64,000 nt of DNA from contig CAZDWS010000001.1 of NCBI GenBank assembly GCA_964509295.1, forward strand, positions 124,001-188,000. Reading direction: 5' to 3'. The translations under genes were made by a program, and so were the position numbers. Below are positions 1 through 9,615 of this stretch, in pieces. Numbering within the stretch: the first letter of the stretch is position 1; each line of letters opens with the position of its first letter. Below the pieces are notes generated by a model that was not told the DNA's origin, did no database searches, and saw only the letters and a program-made list of their open reading frames with translations. Source of the DNA: JBGSQR01 sp964509295 (lineage in GTDB: Bacteria > Desulfobacterota > Desulfuromonadia > Geobacterales > Pseudopelobacteraceae).

Positions 1-1
1 A

Positions 2-799
2 AATGGCGTTACAATTATTAACGCAGGGAAAAAAGATGGCATCATTTCGATTGCTGTATCAGACAAGGATCCAAAACTAGCAGCCGAGATGGCTAATGCA
101 TATGTGGATGAATTAGGCAGAATCGCAGCAAGACTCAGCATGAACAGCGCTGGCAAAAATCGCCTATTTTTGGAAGAGCGATTAACAACCGCCAAAGCTG
201 ACTTAATAAAGGCCGGTGATGAGTTAAAAAACTTTCAAACCAAGAATAAAATGCTGAATGTAGCAGAACAAACCAAGGCATCCATTGAAGGAGTCGCTCA
301 ACTCAAAGCGCGACTTGCAATACAAGAGGTCCATCTTTCTGCCATGCAGCGTCAGTTTACCGATTCCACTCAGGAAGTAAAACGGGCCAGGGACACCGTA
401 GAAAACCTGAAGTCACAAATTTTCCGCCTCGAAGGAAGTAGTGGCAACAGCTCTATTCCTTCCGTCGGCTCTGTGCCACAATTGGGGCAGGACTACCTGA
501 GGCTGATGCGCGACTTCAAAATTCAAGAAACCATGGTTGAGTTATTGACCAAGCAATATGAAATGGCGCGACTCTCTGAGTCAAAGGATTTTTCACCTTT
601 TCAGGTTTTGCAGAAAGCCAAGGTACCCGAACGAAAAAGTAAACCATCTCGTAGCAGATTTGTCATACTACTAACACTTACTACTTTTTTTATTACTATT
701 CTTGCCGCATATATCTTAGAGAAAGCTAAACATATGCCTAACGCAGACAAGTTACGTTGGAAAGGACTTCTGACCGATTTACTGCATTGTAGAATGTAA
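2..799 (+). CDS. Polysaccharide chain-length determinant (Wzz-like), 5' partial
   Basis: The frame is open to the left edge of the window, so the true start lies outside it. The visible part begins with the typical phrase of Wzz/GNVR proteins (S-DKDP-LAAEMANAYVDEL), followed by a long periplasmic coiled-coil stretch and one C-terminal membrane helix near residues 190-212 of the visible part (ILLTLTTFFITILAAYIL). Wzz-family inner-membrane proteins set the chain length of O-antigen or exopolysaccharide. No tyrosine-kinase domain follows the helix, so this is the short form. It leads into the polysaccharide locus. The gene ends 49 bases before the next start. Confidence 0.85.
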   Translation, partial: NGVTIINAGKKDGIISIAVSDKDPKLAAEMANAYVDELGRIAARLSMNSAGKNRLFLEERLTTAKADLIKAGDELKNFQTKNKMLNVAEQTKASIEGVAQLKARLAIQEVHLSAMQRQFTDSTQEVKRARDTVENLKSQIFRLEGSSGNSSIPSVGSVPQLGQDYLRLMRDFKIQETMVELLTKQYEMARLSESKDFSPFQVLQKAKVPERKSKPSRSRFVILLTLTTFFITILAAYILEKAKHMPNADKLRWKGLLTDLLHCRM

Positions 800-848
800 A
801 TTTGTTTTAATTGAAGTCACAAATTTTCAATCACCAGGAGCAAAAACC

Positions 849-1781
849 ATGTCTATTTTCACACATGAACTATCTGATGTACAAAGCACTAATATCGGAT
901 GTGGGACAAAAATATGGCAATTTGTTATTGTATTAAAAAAAGCGGTAATTGGTGAAGACTGCAACATATGTTCGCATTGTTTTATTGAAAATGATGTTGT
1001 GATTGGTAATCGAGTTACAGTTAAATGTGGTGTTCAGATTTGGGATGGGGTACGAATTCAGGACGATGTTTTTATTGGATCAAATGTAACCTTTACAAAC
1101 GACTTGTTTCCGCGAAGCAAGAAACATCCTGAGTGTTTTACACCAATAATTGTTCAATCAGGCGCTTCAATAGGTGCCAATGCAACAATTCTTGCAGGGA
1201 CGACCATTGGAAGAAATGCAATGATCGGCGCAGGGGCTGTGGTAACAAGAAATGTTCCGCATAACGCTATAGTCGTCGGTAACCCAGCACAGATAACCGG
1301 TTATGTATCAACCCAGCAAAAACAACAAAAAACCTTAAGCGATAATAAATTTGGTGTGTTTGGACAATCAGCAGTTTCCGGAGTTCAATTTTTACATTTG
1401 CCAGTCATTCCCGACATGCGCGGCAGCCTGTCCTTTGCTGAATACGGCCAGTATCTTCCTTTTATTCCTAAGCGTTTTTTTCTTGTCTACGATGTCCAAA
1501 GTCGTGAAGTCAGGGGCGAGCACGCCCATAAGGAATTACATCAGTTTCTTGTTTGTGTTAAAGGCTCCTGTTCTGTCATGGTCGATGATGGGCACAACCG
1601 AGAAGAATATGTATTGAATACACCTAGTGCTGCTTTGCTTATACCACCGATGGTTTGGGGGGTTCAATATAAATACACTCCTGATGCCGTACTGATGGTG
1701 CTCGCCTCGGATGTCTACAATGCAAATGATTATATACGTGATTACAATGAATTTATCTCTCTGGTGGGTACCCAAATATGA
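849..1781 (+). CDS. fdtD: Bifunctional dTDP-sugar N-acetyltransferase / 3,4-ketoisomerase (FdtD-like)
   Basis: Two domains are fused. Residues 1-155 are a left-handed beta-helix acetyltransferase with hexapeptide repeats, ending in a typical VVGNPAQ turn. Residues 175-310 are a FdtA/QdtA-type cupin carrying the conserved RGEHAHKELHQFL histidine motif. This order matches Shewanella denitrificans FdtD, where the N-terminal half acetylates the 3-amino sugar and the C-terminal half isomerises dTDP-4-keto-6-deoxyglucose to the 3-keto sugar. The following gene is the expected aminotransferase and overlaps by four bases (ATGA). A CAGGAG ribosome site precedes the ATG. Whether the product is Fuc3NAc or Qui3NAc cannot be told from sequence. 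Confidence 0.88.
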   Translation: MSIFTHELSDVQSTNIGCGTKIWQFVIVLKKAVIGEDCNICSHCFIENDVVIGNRVTVKCGVQIWDGVRIQDDVFIGSNVTFTNDLFPRSKKHPECFTPIIVQSGASIGANATILAGTTIGRNAMIGAGAVVTRNVPHNAIVVGNPAQITGYVSTQQKQQKTLSDNKFGVFGQSAVSGVQFLHLPVIPDMRGSLSFAEYGQYLPFIPKRFFLVYDVQSREVRGEHAHKELHQFLVCVKGSCSVMVDDGHNREEYVLNTPSAALLIPPMVWGVQYKYTPDAVLMVLASDVYNANDYIRDYNEFISLVGTQI

Positions 1782-2878
1782 TTCCTTTTCTCGACCTCAA
1801 ATCACCTTACATCGAACTGAAAGAAGAACTTGATGCCGCTTATCGCCGTGTAATGGAGTCAGGATGGTACATTCTTGGCAAAGAAGTAGAGGCGTTTGAA
1901 TTTGAATTTGCTACTTATTGCGAAGCAAAACATTGCATCGGTGTTGGAAATGGCCTTGAAGCTCTGCACCTGATTATTCTTGCATATGGGATAGGACCTG
2001 GAGATGAAGTCATTGTACCCGCAAATACCTATATCGCATCCTGGCTGGCAGTTACTCATGCGGGCGCAATACCCGTCCCAGTTGAACCGATTGAACAAAC
2101 CTTCAACATTGATCCTGAAAGGATAGAACAAGCAATCACTCCAAAGACAAAAGCAATTATGGTTGTTCATCTTTATGGTCAAACAGTCGATATTGACCCG
2201 ATTAATGTTATCGCTCTAAAACACGGGCTAAAGGTTATTGAGGATTGTGCCCAGGCACACGGCGCCAAATATAAAGGCCGAAGAGCCGGGAACCTAGGAG
2301 ATGCTGCAGGATTTAGTTTTTACCCAGGCAAAAATTTGGGTGCGTTCGGTGACGGTGGCGCGGTGACAACCAACGATTTCGAACTTGCAGAGCGAATTCG
2401 GTCCTTGCGTAACTATGGCTCTCACATCAAATATCACAATGACGTTGTAGGTTACAATTCACGACTGGATGAACTACAGGCTGCACTATTGCGTGTAAAA
2501 CTTAGCAGATTGGATGAGTGGAATGAGCGTAGAAGGCTTATTGCTTCTCATTATCTACATGGGTTATCCAGACAACATGATCTTATTTTACCTTATGTGC
2601 CTGAGTGGGCCGAGCCTGTTTGGCATCTTTTTGTGGTCCGTCATCTACAACGCGAAACGCTACAAAATGAGCTTACAGAAATAGGGATCGGCACTATGAT
2701 TCACTATCCGATTCCACCGCATTTGCAACCTGCTTACACGTCCCTAAACTTAAACAAAAGTAGTTTTCCAATTTCTGAACGAATAGCACTTGAAGTTTTA
2801 AGCCTGCCGATGGGTGCGCACATTGCAGCCAATGATTTACAATCTGTGATTGATGGAGTTTGCGTTGCTCTTAAATAA
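1778..2878 (+). CDS. fdtB: PLP-dependent dTDP-3-keto-sugar aminotransferase (FdtB/QdtB-like)
   Basis: A 366-residue DegT/DnrJ/EryC1-family aminotransferase of full length. The PLP-binding lysine is K185 in the FYPGKNLGAFGDGG motif, and D156 in EDCAQAHGA is the residue expected to contact the pyridine nitrogen. The start overlaps the stop of the isomerase/acetyltransferase gene. In the Fuc3NAc and Qui3NAc pathways this enzyme aminates C3 of the keto-sugar between the isomerase and acetyltransferase steps, so the two genes together supply three consecutive reactions. The substrate is inferred from this neighbour. The glucose-1-phosphate thymidylyltransferase and 4,6-dehydratase needed earlier are not in the window. 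Confidence 0.88.
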   Translation: MIPFLDLKSPYIELKEELDAAYRRVMESGWYILGKEVEAFEFEFATYCEAKHCIGVGNGLEALHLIILAYGIGPGDEVIVPANTYIASWLAVTHAGAIPVPVEPIEQTFNIDPERIEQAITPKTKAIMVVHLYGQTVDIDPINVIALKHGLKVIEDCAQAHGAKYKGRRAGNLGDAAGFSFYPGKNLGAFGDGGAVTTNDFELAERIRSLRNYGSHIKYHNDVVGYNSRLDELQAALLRVKLSRLDEWNERRRLIASHYLHGLSRQHDLILPYVPEWAEPVWHLFVVRHLQRETLQNELTEIGIGTMIHYPIPPHLQPAYTSLNLNKSSFPISERIALEVLSLPMGAHIAANDLQSVIDGVCVALK

Positions 2879-3455
2879 GATTAAGTTACGATTATTTCCC
2901 CAACTGTTGCGCCTGGCACAAATCCCTCGAATTTTAAAATATAAGCTTTTGTCCAATTGCAAGGTTTTCGGTAAACCAAATTTGCTTCAACCAGCACAAT
3001 TTGTTGGGAACGGAGAAATTTATTTTGAGGGGATAGTGACCATAGGAGTTTTCCCTTCTCCATACTATTTTTGCGGCTATGCGTATATTGAAGCGAGAAA
3101 CTTAGGCGCAAAAGTCTCAATTGGTAATGGCACCTATGTGAACAATAATTTTGTCGCCATAAGTGACCACAAGGGTATTACTATTGGTCAAAATGTCTTC
3201 ATTGGGACGTGCGTCGAGATATTTGATAGTAGTTTCCATGGACTTAATCCAGACCATCGACGTATCAGTTGTCCTGAGGATTCCTTAGAAGTAACAATTA
3301 AGGATAATGTTTTCATCGGATCAAATGTAACTATATTGAAGGGAGTAACTATTGGTCACAACTCTGTTATTGCTAATGGTTCACTTGTCACCAAGAGCAT
3401 TCCCTCTGGGGTAATTGCCGGTGGAATTCCTGCTAAAATCTTAAGAACGTTATAA
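2853..3455 (+). CDS. Hexapeptide-repeat acyltransferase (WbbJ/Maa-like)
   Basis: A 200-residue protein whose second half is a left-handed beta-helix (IGNGTYVNNN, IGQNVFIGT, IKDNVFIGSNV, then IGHNSVIANGSLVTKSIP and the closing GGIPAKIL). This is typical of sugar O-acetyltransferases acting on surface polysaccharide precursors. The start chosen is the ATG at 2853, inside the end of the aminotransferase gene. A TTG one codon upstream is less likely. Because the bifunctional upstream gene already has an N-acetyltransferase, this second enzyme probably decorates another residue of the repeat unit. That role is inference. Confidence 0.8.
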   Translation: MEFALLLNKIKLRLFPQLLRLAQIPRILKYKLLSNCKVFGKPNLLQPAQFVGNGEIYFEGIVTIGVFPSPYYFCGYAYIEARNLGAKVSIGNGTYVNNNFVAISDHKGITIGQNVFIGTCVEIFDSSFHGLNPDHRRISCPEDSLEVTIKDNVFIGSNVTILKGVTIGHNSVIANGSLVTKSIPSGVIAGGIPAKILRTL

Positions 3456-3516
3456 TATTATATCCATATTAGGATTTTGAACTTAATCTGACAATCTATC
3501 CATCGGTAAGGTACTC

Positions 3517-5037
3517 ATGAGTTTGACCCAATTGCCACCAACTGCCTCCAGCAGCTACCACAGCATCCTCAAATCTACCTCACTAATCGGCGGTGCATCA
3601 GTCTTCAATATCCTAATAAGCATGGTGCGGACCAAGTTTGTAGCCATTCTGCTTGGTCCCTCCGGAGTTGGTCTTCTTGGCATGTACAGCCAAATTATCA
3701 ATTTAATAACTAGCTTGACCAGTATGGGAATTAGTAATTGTGGTGTACGACAGGTTGCCGAATCCGTTGGTACCGGCGATGACGATAAGATCGCTCGCAC
3801 CGCCATCACCCTTCGGCGTACATCCTGGCTAACCGGTGGACTGGGACTACTGGTGATGGTTGTCTTTTGTGTACCTCTATCAATAATGACCTTTGGAACC
3901 AATGATTACGCTTGGCCAATCGCAATACTTGGCATTACCTTGTTGACTGGAGCCATCGCTGGTGGTCAGTCATGTATCATCAACGGCACCCGTAGAATAG
4001 TTGAACTGGCCCAAATTAGCATCATCAGCGCAATCAACGGCACCTTGATCAGTATTCCATGCTTCTATCTGTTGGGACAAGCGGGGATAGTTCCGAGTCT
4101 TATTCTTTCTGCATTTGCCACCCTGGTAACATCTTGGTGGTTCGCCCGAAAGGTGCCAGTGAAAATAATTCACTTAAAATGGTGTGACAGCTACAGTGAG
4201 TCACGGCAGTTACTTTTGCTTGGTGTTAGTTTCATGGGAGCCGGACTTGTAACTGCACTGTCAGGATATTTAATTCAAATAGTAATGCTAAGGCAGTTCA
4301 GCCTTGCTGATGTCGGGATCTATCAAGCGGCCTTCAATCTTTCTGGCATCCTTGTAGGATTTGTGCTTTCAGCCATGGGGGCAGATTATTACCCGCGACT
4401 TACCGCCGTTGCTGGCGACAACACAAGTGTCCATCGAATTGTCAACGAACAATCGCAAATATCTGTTTTGCTTTCATTGCCAGGGTTAGCAGCGATGATG
4501 ATTTTCGCTCCACTAATCATCAAGCTCTTTTATGCTTCTTCATTCGTCACAGCAGTGCCGGTTCTTCGTTGGTGTATTCTGGGAATTCTCGGAAGAGTTT
4601 TCTCTTGGCCGCTGGGTTTTGTTATTCTTGCCAAAGGGAAAGGTAAGCTCTTTTTTGTCACCGAAGTTATTGCTTGTGCACTACATTTAACAGCAGTCTT
4701 CTTTTTTATTCAAATATGGGGTATCAAAGGGGCCGGCATTGCCTTCATGATGCTGTATGTTGTTCATGCAGGATTAATGCTGTTTGTTATACGCATGATG
4801 GTGGGGGCTTCCTGGAATCAACACACACTAAAACTGGCTATTATTGCATCAATTATTATGGCATTGTTGATGCTCAATTGCACTTTTAATAACTTTTTTT
4901 ATGCTACCTGGGCAATTAACATATTTATCGTTGCTGGGGTAAGTATGTTTTGTTTGAAGCGACTTGAACAACTATCAAATATTAGAATAAGTAAGTTTTT
5001 TTACAAGTTTTTAAATTATATCAAACTGCAGCAATAA
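3517..5037 (+). CDS. wzx: O-antigen/polysaccharide flippase (Wzx-like)
   Basis: A 506-residue integral membrane protein with about twelve hydrophobic segments and the N-terminal signature of the polysaccharide transporter family (SILKSTSLIGGASVFNI, then VRTKFVAILLGPSGVGL). Wzx proteins flip undecaprenyl-diphosphate-linked repeat units across the inner membrane. The gene sits between sugar-modifying genes and a Wzy-like polymerase, as expected for a Wzx/Wzy pathway. The ATG at 3517 follows a GGTAAG sequence. The last ~90 residues are more hydrophobic and AT-rich than the rest, at the entrance to the AT-rich part of the locus. Confidence 0.88.
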   Translation: MSLTQLPPTASSSYHSILKSTSLIGGASVFNILISMVRTKFVAILLGPSGVGLLGMYSQIINLITSLTSMGISNCGVRQVAESVGTGDDDKIARTAITLRRTSWLTGGLGLLVMVVFCVPLSIMTFGTNDYAWPIAILGITLLTGAIAGGQSCIINGTRRIVELAQISIISAINGTLISIPCFYLLGQAGIVPSLILSAFATLVTSWWFARKVPVKIIHLKWCDSYSESRQLLLLGVSFMGAGLVTALSGYLIQIVMLRQFSLADVGIYQAAFNLSGILVGFVLSAMGADYYPRLTAVAGDNTSVHRIVNEQSQISVLLSLPGLAAMMIFAPLIIKLFYASSFVTAVPVLRWCILGILGRVFSWPLGFVILAKGKGKLFFVTEVIACALHLTAVFFFIQIWGIKGAGIAFMMLYVVHAGLMLFVIRMMVGASWNQHTLKLAIIASIIMALLMLNCTFNNFFYATWAINIFIVAGVSMFCLKRLEQLSNIRISKFFYKFLNYIKLQQ

Positions 5038-5073
5038 CTTTCCATAACACGAATACATTAGGATTTAGCATAT

Positions 5074-5955
5074 ATGATAAATATTGGGCCATTAGTATCA
5101 ATTATAGTACCGTCTTACAATCATGAACATTTCATAGAACAATGCATCAATAGTATTGTTAACCAAAGTTACAAAAATTATGAACTTATAGTTATTGATG
5201 ACGGTTCTTCTGATAATAGCCGTACTATTCTTAACACTCTTCAGAAAAAGTATCATTTCACTCTCATATTACAAGACAACATAGGGTTATCACGGACATT
5301 AAACAAAGGAATTCAAAATCATGTTAGCGGTAAATACTTTACTTTTTGTGCATCTGATGACTATTGGTTACCAGAAAAGCTCGAAAAACAGGTATTTTTC
5401 ATGGAGCAAAATCCTGATATCCCGATGTGTTATGGTAAAGCCTATTTAGTTGATAATGCAAATAATGTTATTCAAGAATTAACTACCGCAATCAATAATA
5501 ATTTAAAAGGTGGATATATATTTAAAGACATAATCCTGATGAACTTTCATCCACCCGTGAACTATCTATTTAGAAGAAGTATTTATGACGAGGTTGGATA
5601 TTATAAAGAAGATATTTTCACTGAAGATTTATATATGAATTTACGAGTCTCAAATAAATACAAAATTGGTTATATCGACGAATACTTAATTTATTACCGT
5701 GTAAACCAAGATCATAAGACTAAACCCCCTACAATAAAGACATCAAACTCACACTTTGAATGTATTAATGGCTATAAAGATTCAGAATTTTACCCCGAAG
5801 CGATAAGAAAATGGAATTACAGAAATTTTATTATGTTTTCCGCATATAAAAAACATAAGATTTTAGCTTTTAAAGGTATGCTAAAATCTATTTGTTATGT
5901 TTATAAGATGTCATATGTATCGGCTATTGTTCGGTTGTTTTTTTCGTGGAGATAA
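5074..5955 (+). CDS. Family 2 glycosyltransferase
   Basis: A 293-residue GT-A fold enzyme beginning with VSIIVPSYNHEHFIEQCI and the nucleotide-sugar motif VIDDGSSDNS, followed by the ASDDYW acidic motif. It would transfer a sugar to the lipid-linked repeat unit at the cytoplasmic face. The sugar is not predictable. The coding sequence is very AT-rich with A/T-ending codons, unlike the genes beyond 7.4 kb, which suggests recent acquisition together with the following polymerase gene. Confidence 0.87.
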   Translation: MINIGPLVSIIVPSYNHEHFIEQCINSIVNQSYKNYELIVIDDGSSDNSRTILNTLQKKYHFTLILQDNIGLSRTLNKGIQNHVSGKYFTFCASDDYWLPEKLEKQVFFMEQNPDIPMCYGKAYLVDNANNVIQELTTAINNNLKGGYIFKDIILMNFHPPVNYLFRRSIYDEVGYYKEDIFTEDLYMNLRVSNKYKIGYIDEYLIYYRVNQDHKTKPPTIKTSNSHFECINGYKDSEFYPEAIRKWNYRNFIMFSAYKKHKILAFKGMLKSICYVYKMSYVSAIVRLFFSWR

Positions 5956-6090
5956 TAACTTATAGTAGCTAATTCACTATATTTGAATTTCCCTTTATTT
6001 GACCAATTAAAATCTTATTTACAACATATTTAATTAATTATAACAAAGTCTGTTAAATTGATTAGATGCTGAAATATGCTGAGGCTATAA

Positions 6091-7353
6091 ATGTTTAAAA
6101 GTTATTTAAACAGCATGAATTTAACAAATATCTCAATTTTAACCTTTATTTTTTTATTTATTTTTACCCCACGTTTTTATTTACCATTTAGTGTTATTCA
6201 TTTATTTACAATCATTTCACTATATTTTCTTTTAACTAAATATAGCAATACTTTCTATTTCGTAATGATATTATCGGAAATAAGAGTGTTTTTGATGCTA
6301 CACCTTGCTCTTATTTCATACACTTTGTTTATAAATTACTTATCTTCCGGCGATTTTTCCAGCACATATTGGGCCACTTCAACTATTTTAGAAGTACTCC
6401 CCTGTTCATTATTTCTTTCCATTTTATGCATTAAAAATAATTTTGATAGGTATAAATTTTATGACTTCATATTAATTGTTGGCGTATTACAGGTAATTTG
6501 TGTTGTTTTAGCATTTATATTTCCAGAATTAAGGAATTGGATGATTGAAAGCTCTGGAAGTCCAGACCTCTTAGATCTTTATGAACAGATTGGCATATTT
6601 AGACTATATGGTTTGACTACTGGTTATACGTTTAGCATGCCACTTTATCTTGGTTTATGTGTAATAATTTCATATGTGTTAGGGGCATATAGATCATATA
6701 AATACTTTCTATTAATCCCTTTTTACATATTTGCAATTGCTGTTAACGCAAGAATAGCGCTCGTAAGCTTGTTTATTGCAATGGCTAGCGTATTTTATTT
6801 AAAGTTCAAACTTAACCCATATAAACAGTTGGCAACAGTTATTTCCATAATCATTACCGTTTTTATTTTTGCGCAAATTGTTGAATATGAAGCCAGCATT
6901 AGTTCAACAAGGAATGGATGGGTCTGGTTTTTTTCCGGTATTCAGGAGGTTACTAGTTTATTTAGCGGTGAACTAATTGAAGGAGGCTTGTCTGATCTTA
7001 CCGGTAAAATGTGGTTTATGCCACAAGGTATAGACATCTTAATAGGTTCTGGGGAAAACGTTTTTGGTGGAATCAACCGATCATCAGATATAGGATATGT
7101 TGTTAATTTGCACTATGGAGGCCTCGTTTTATCTGTTTTATTGTATCTTCCATACTTTTGGCTAATTATTGAATCCTGTAGGTCGGATATAATTGAAAAA
7201 AACATACATATATCCATTGCACTTCTTTTGGTTATTGCTAATTTTAAGGGCAACTTGTTTATGCCTAATGAAGTAATTAAAGGTGTTTTACTTTTAATTG
7301 TGTTTTCAATCACTTATACACACCATCAATTAAGAAAAACAAGAAAACCCTGA
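6091..7353 (+). CDS. wzy: Probable O-antigen polymerase (Wzy-like)
   Basis: A 420-residue membrane protein with about ten to twelve predicted helices and a larger periplasmic loop in the second half (around residues 265-340), the usual Wzy layout. Sequence conservation in Wzy is poor, so the call rests on topology, size and position beside wzx in a locus lacking another polymerase candidate. It is the most AT-rich gene of the window. A gap of 135 bases without an evident gene precedes it. Confidence 0.75.
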   Translation: MFKSYLNSMNLTNISILTFIFLFIFTPRFYLPFSVIHLFTIISLYFLLTKYSNTFYFVMILSEIRVFLMLHLALISYTLFINYLSSGDFSSTYWATSTILEVLPCSLFLSILCIKNNFDRYKFYDFILIVGVLQVICVVLAFIFPELRNWMIESSGSPDLLDLYEQIGIFRLYGLTTGYTFSMPLYLGLCVIISYVLGAYRSYKYFLLIPFYIFAIAVNARIALVSLFIAMASVFYLKFKLNPYKQLATVISIIITVFIFAQIVEYEASISSTRNGWVWFFSGIQEVTSLFSGELIEGGLSDLTGKMWFMPQGIDILIGSGENVFGGINRSSDIGYVVNLHYGGLVLSVLLYLPYFWLIIESCRSDIIEKNIHISIALLLVIANFKGNLFMPNEVIKGVLLLIVFSITYTHHQLRKTRKP

Positions 7354-7429
7354 CATATTATTAATTTGGGAAACACCTAGTAAACTAAATTTAGTATGAA
7401 CACAGAAAATGGTTCATTAGAGGACTAAG

Positions 7430-8659
7430 ATGTCTAAAACTAACACTATTTGCGAAAAACTCATCGGGACCTGTGTTCAAGTCAAAACTGATGGAGAGTT
7501 AATATTTGTTACAGATTGTCAATACTCATCTGAAACTCAACAGATTGTTATTAGTGCCCTGAACATGGCTCGACTACCTGTCGAAACAATTATTGAATTA
7601 AAGTCTACCCAACTTTTATCTATGCGGCAAATTAATCTAGACACCTTTTTAGACCGTCTTTCGAACTGCCCTTTATGCGGACAAACAACTTCTAAGGCCT
7701 CAATGTTATTTACAGTCACTCAATTATTTTGGGAAGTTAAGGTTCTTCAGTGCTGTAATTGCAGTTTAGCCTTTAAAGAATACGTACCAAACAGTTTATT
7801 GCTTGAACATATTTACGGGACTGGATATGTTCACTTTACTGAACCAGTAAATAATCAAAGAGAAATTGATAAATATCGGCCACGCGTAGAACGCATGGGG
7901 CAACCGCATGGGCGGCATCTTGATTATGGGTGTGGAGCTGGGCATCTGGTCGCGTGTGCAATGCAAGCAGGATGGGATAGCTATGGCGCTGATCCTTATC
8001 TACCTGATCAGCCAATCCCGGAAAATATGGTTGGGAGACTATTCAGAGTCGATGTATCCGATTCAAATGCAAGATATGAACTGGGCAAATTTGATTGCAT
8101 AACAATATGGGCTGTATTTGAACACCTTACTAATTTAAGTGAAACTTTAGTTGCACTTGCAGAAATGCTGAACCCTGGTGGACAGTTGATCTTGAATGCT
8201 CCCAACTCTAATAGCTTGATTGCCCAAAGATCAGGCTCCAATTGGCGTATTGCTGTATTGCTGGAACATATACAATTTTGTTCGACCAGTTGTGCTCGCT
8301 GGATTGCGAGACAGAACAACCTGTCAATACATAAGATACGCTTTGCTGGCTCACCATTTCCTTGTGGCACAGGTCCAACTGATGCAAGAGGTCAAGGAGT
8401 AAGTATTCTGCCGACTGAATATGTCACTTTATTTGAAAACGAAAAGAATAATTTTATAATTCCACCAAATACGCATCCTCCAACCTGGATTAAGCGTTTT
8501 ACATCGTATGTATATCAACACTTTATGTCTAATGGTGGTTCCGGCTTAATTGTCTCAACCGTTCGCAAAGCACTTAATCTGTTGCGGATTGGTGATCATG
8601 TTGAAATAGTTTTTATTAAAAATAGCAACTTTGCATCCATCAAAAACAGTTTTGATTGA
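7430..8659 (+). CDS. Class I SAM-dependent methyltransferase with N-terminal zinc ribbon
   Basis: A 409-residue protein. Residues 80-111 hold C80-x2-C83 and C108/C109-x-C111, a likely zinc ribbon. The SAM-binding motif follows (HLDYGCGAGHLVACAMQAGW, about residues 160-182), then a motif II/III region (FDCITIWAVFEHL) and a C-terminal extension. Such zinc-ribbon methyltransferases are common in sugar C- or O-methylation in polysaccharide loci. The first ~75 residues match no domain I recognise. The start is the ATG at 7430 after AGAGGAC. Confidence 0.78.
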   Translation: MSKTNTICEKLIGTCVQVKTDGELIFVTDCQYSSETQQIVISALNMARLPVETIIELKSTQLLSMRQINLDTFLDRLSNCPLCGQTTSKASMLFTVTQLFWEVKVLQCCNCSLAFKEYVPNSLLLEHIYGTGYVHFTEPVNNQREIDKYRPRVERMGQPHGRHLDYGCGAGHLVACAMQAGWDSYGADPYLPDQPIPENMVGRLFRVDVSDSNARYELGKFDCITIWAVFEHLTNLSETLVALAEMLNPGGQLILNAPNSNSLIAQRSGSNWRIAVLLEHIQFCSTSCARWIARQNNLSIHKIRFAGSPFPCGTGPTDARGQGVSILPTEYVTLFENEKNNFIIPPNTHPPTWIKRFTSYVYQHFMSNGGSGLIVSTVRKALNLLRIGDHVEIVFIKNSNFASIKNSFD

Positions 8660-8724
8660 ATATTGATTTTACTTTAGCTTAGCTTTTTCATCCAACTGAC
8701 ACAGATTTGCAAAACAAGAGACCT

Positions 8725-9615
8725 ATGATGACTTATATACAATCGCATAAACTTTATGGTTACCCAGTACTTATGAAGGCAGGATTGGGGAATATGTTAT
8801 TTACCTGGGCTGATTGTTATCTTTGGTGCAAGGATCACGATGCTGAAATGATTGCCCCCTTCTGGACAAAATTACGTATTGGTCCTTATTTGCGGAGAGA
8901 AAAGGATAAACGCTCCTATCAGAGATTATTTAATGCTCAAAACCAGATAAGTGGTTTTAAGCGTCTCCTCTTATTATCTACCACCCAAGCATACAATTAC
9001 GAACAAATTGACATACAAACTCAATTTGAAAAAGATACGATCATTAAATTTTCCAACATGGAATGTATTGATAGGCTTGTTGGAAGATCTGATGAAGTTA
9101 AACAAGCACTTGTCAGAATGACACGTCCAGCATTTTTACCTACTCCGTGTGTAGAACCATTCATAGCGATTCACGTCCGACTAGGAGATTATCCAGTGCC
9201 TGATGATGCTTCACCTGAATGGACCTCTCGCTTACCTATTGCATGGTATTCAGCAGCACTCCATCAAGTGCGCAAAACATTGGGAGTTAACCTTAAAGCG
9301 GTTGTATTTTCAGACGGCCGCGATTCAGAACTCGCCCCTTTACTAAGCATGCCCAATATAAGCAGATCGATATACAAAGAGGCAATTACAGATATTTTGT
9401 CAATAGCACAAGCTTCCGTCATTATTGGCTCATGTTCCACATTTAGCACCTGGGGGGTATATCTAAGCGGCACTGCTTCGACTATATGGCATCGTGGTAG
9501 ACGCCCTGCAAATATTTTCGATAAAGAGAAATCAGCCGTCTTTGAAGCGGAATGGGGAGTTAATGAACAATTCCCAGAATTGTTTATTGCTAGACTCCAG
9601 CAGGCATTATTATGA
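8725..9615 (+). CDS. GT11-like glycosyltransferase (alpha-1,2-fucosyltransferase family)
   Basis: About 296 residues from the ATG at 8725. A TTG at 8707 is in frame but the ACAAGAG ribosome site favours 8725 or 8728. The central motif IAIHVRLGDY is the HxRxGD signature of GT11/GT23-type enzymes, followed by the second family motif around VVFSDGRDSE and the late SCSTFSTWGVYLSG segment. The N-terminus GLGNMLFTWADCYLW is also typical (GLGNQ/M). GT11 members transfer fucose or related 6-deoxy sugars, which fits a locus rich in 6-deoxy-amino sugars. The donor is not determined. Confidence 0.78.
   Translation: MMTYIQSHKLYGYPVLMKAGLGNMLFTWADCYLWCKDHDAEMIAPFWTKLRIGPYLRREKDKRSYQRLFNAQNQISGFKRLLLLSTTQAYNYEQIDIQTQFEKDTIIKFSNMECIDRLVGRSDEVKQALVRMTRPAFLPTPCVEPFIAIHVRLGDYPVPDDASPEWTSRLPIAWYSAALHQVRKTLGVNLKAVVFSDGRDSELAPLLSMPNISRSIYKEAITDILSIAQASVIIGSCSTFSTWGVYLSGTASTIWHRGRRPANIFDKEKSAVFEAEWGVNEQFPELFIARLQQALL

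Noticed and set aside
8549..8563. TTGTCTCAAC within a methyltransferase gene as a further regulatory site
   Set aside because: Single half-site inside coding sequence without palindrome or nearby promoter.
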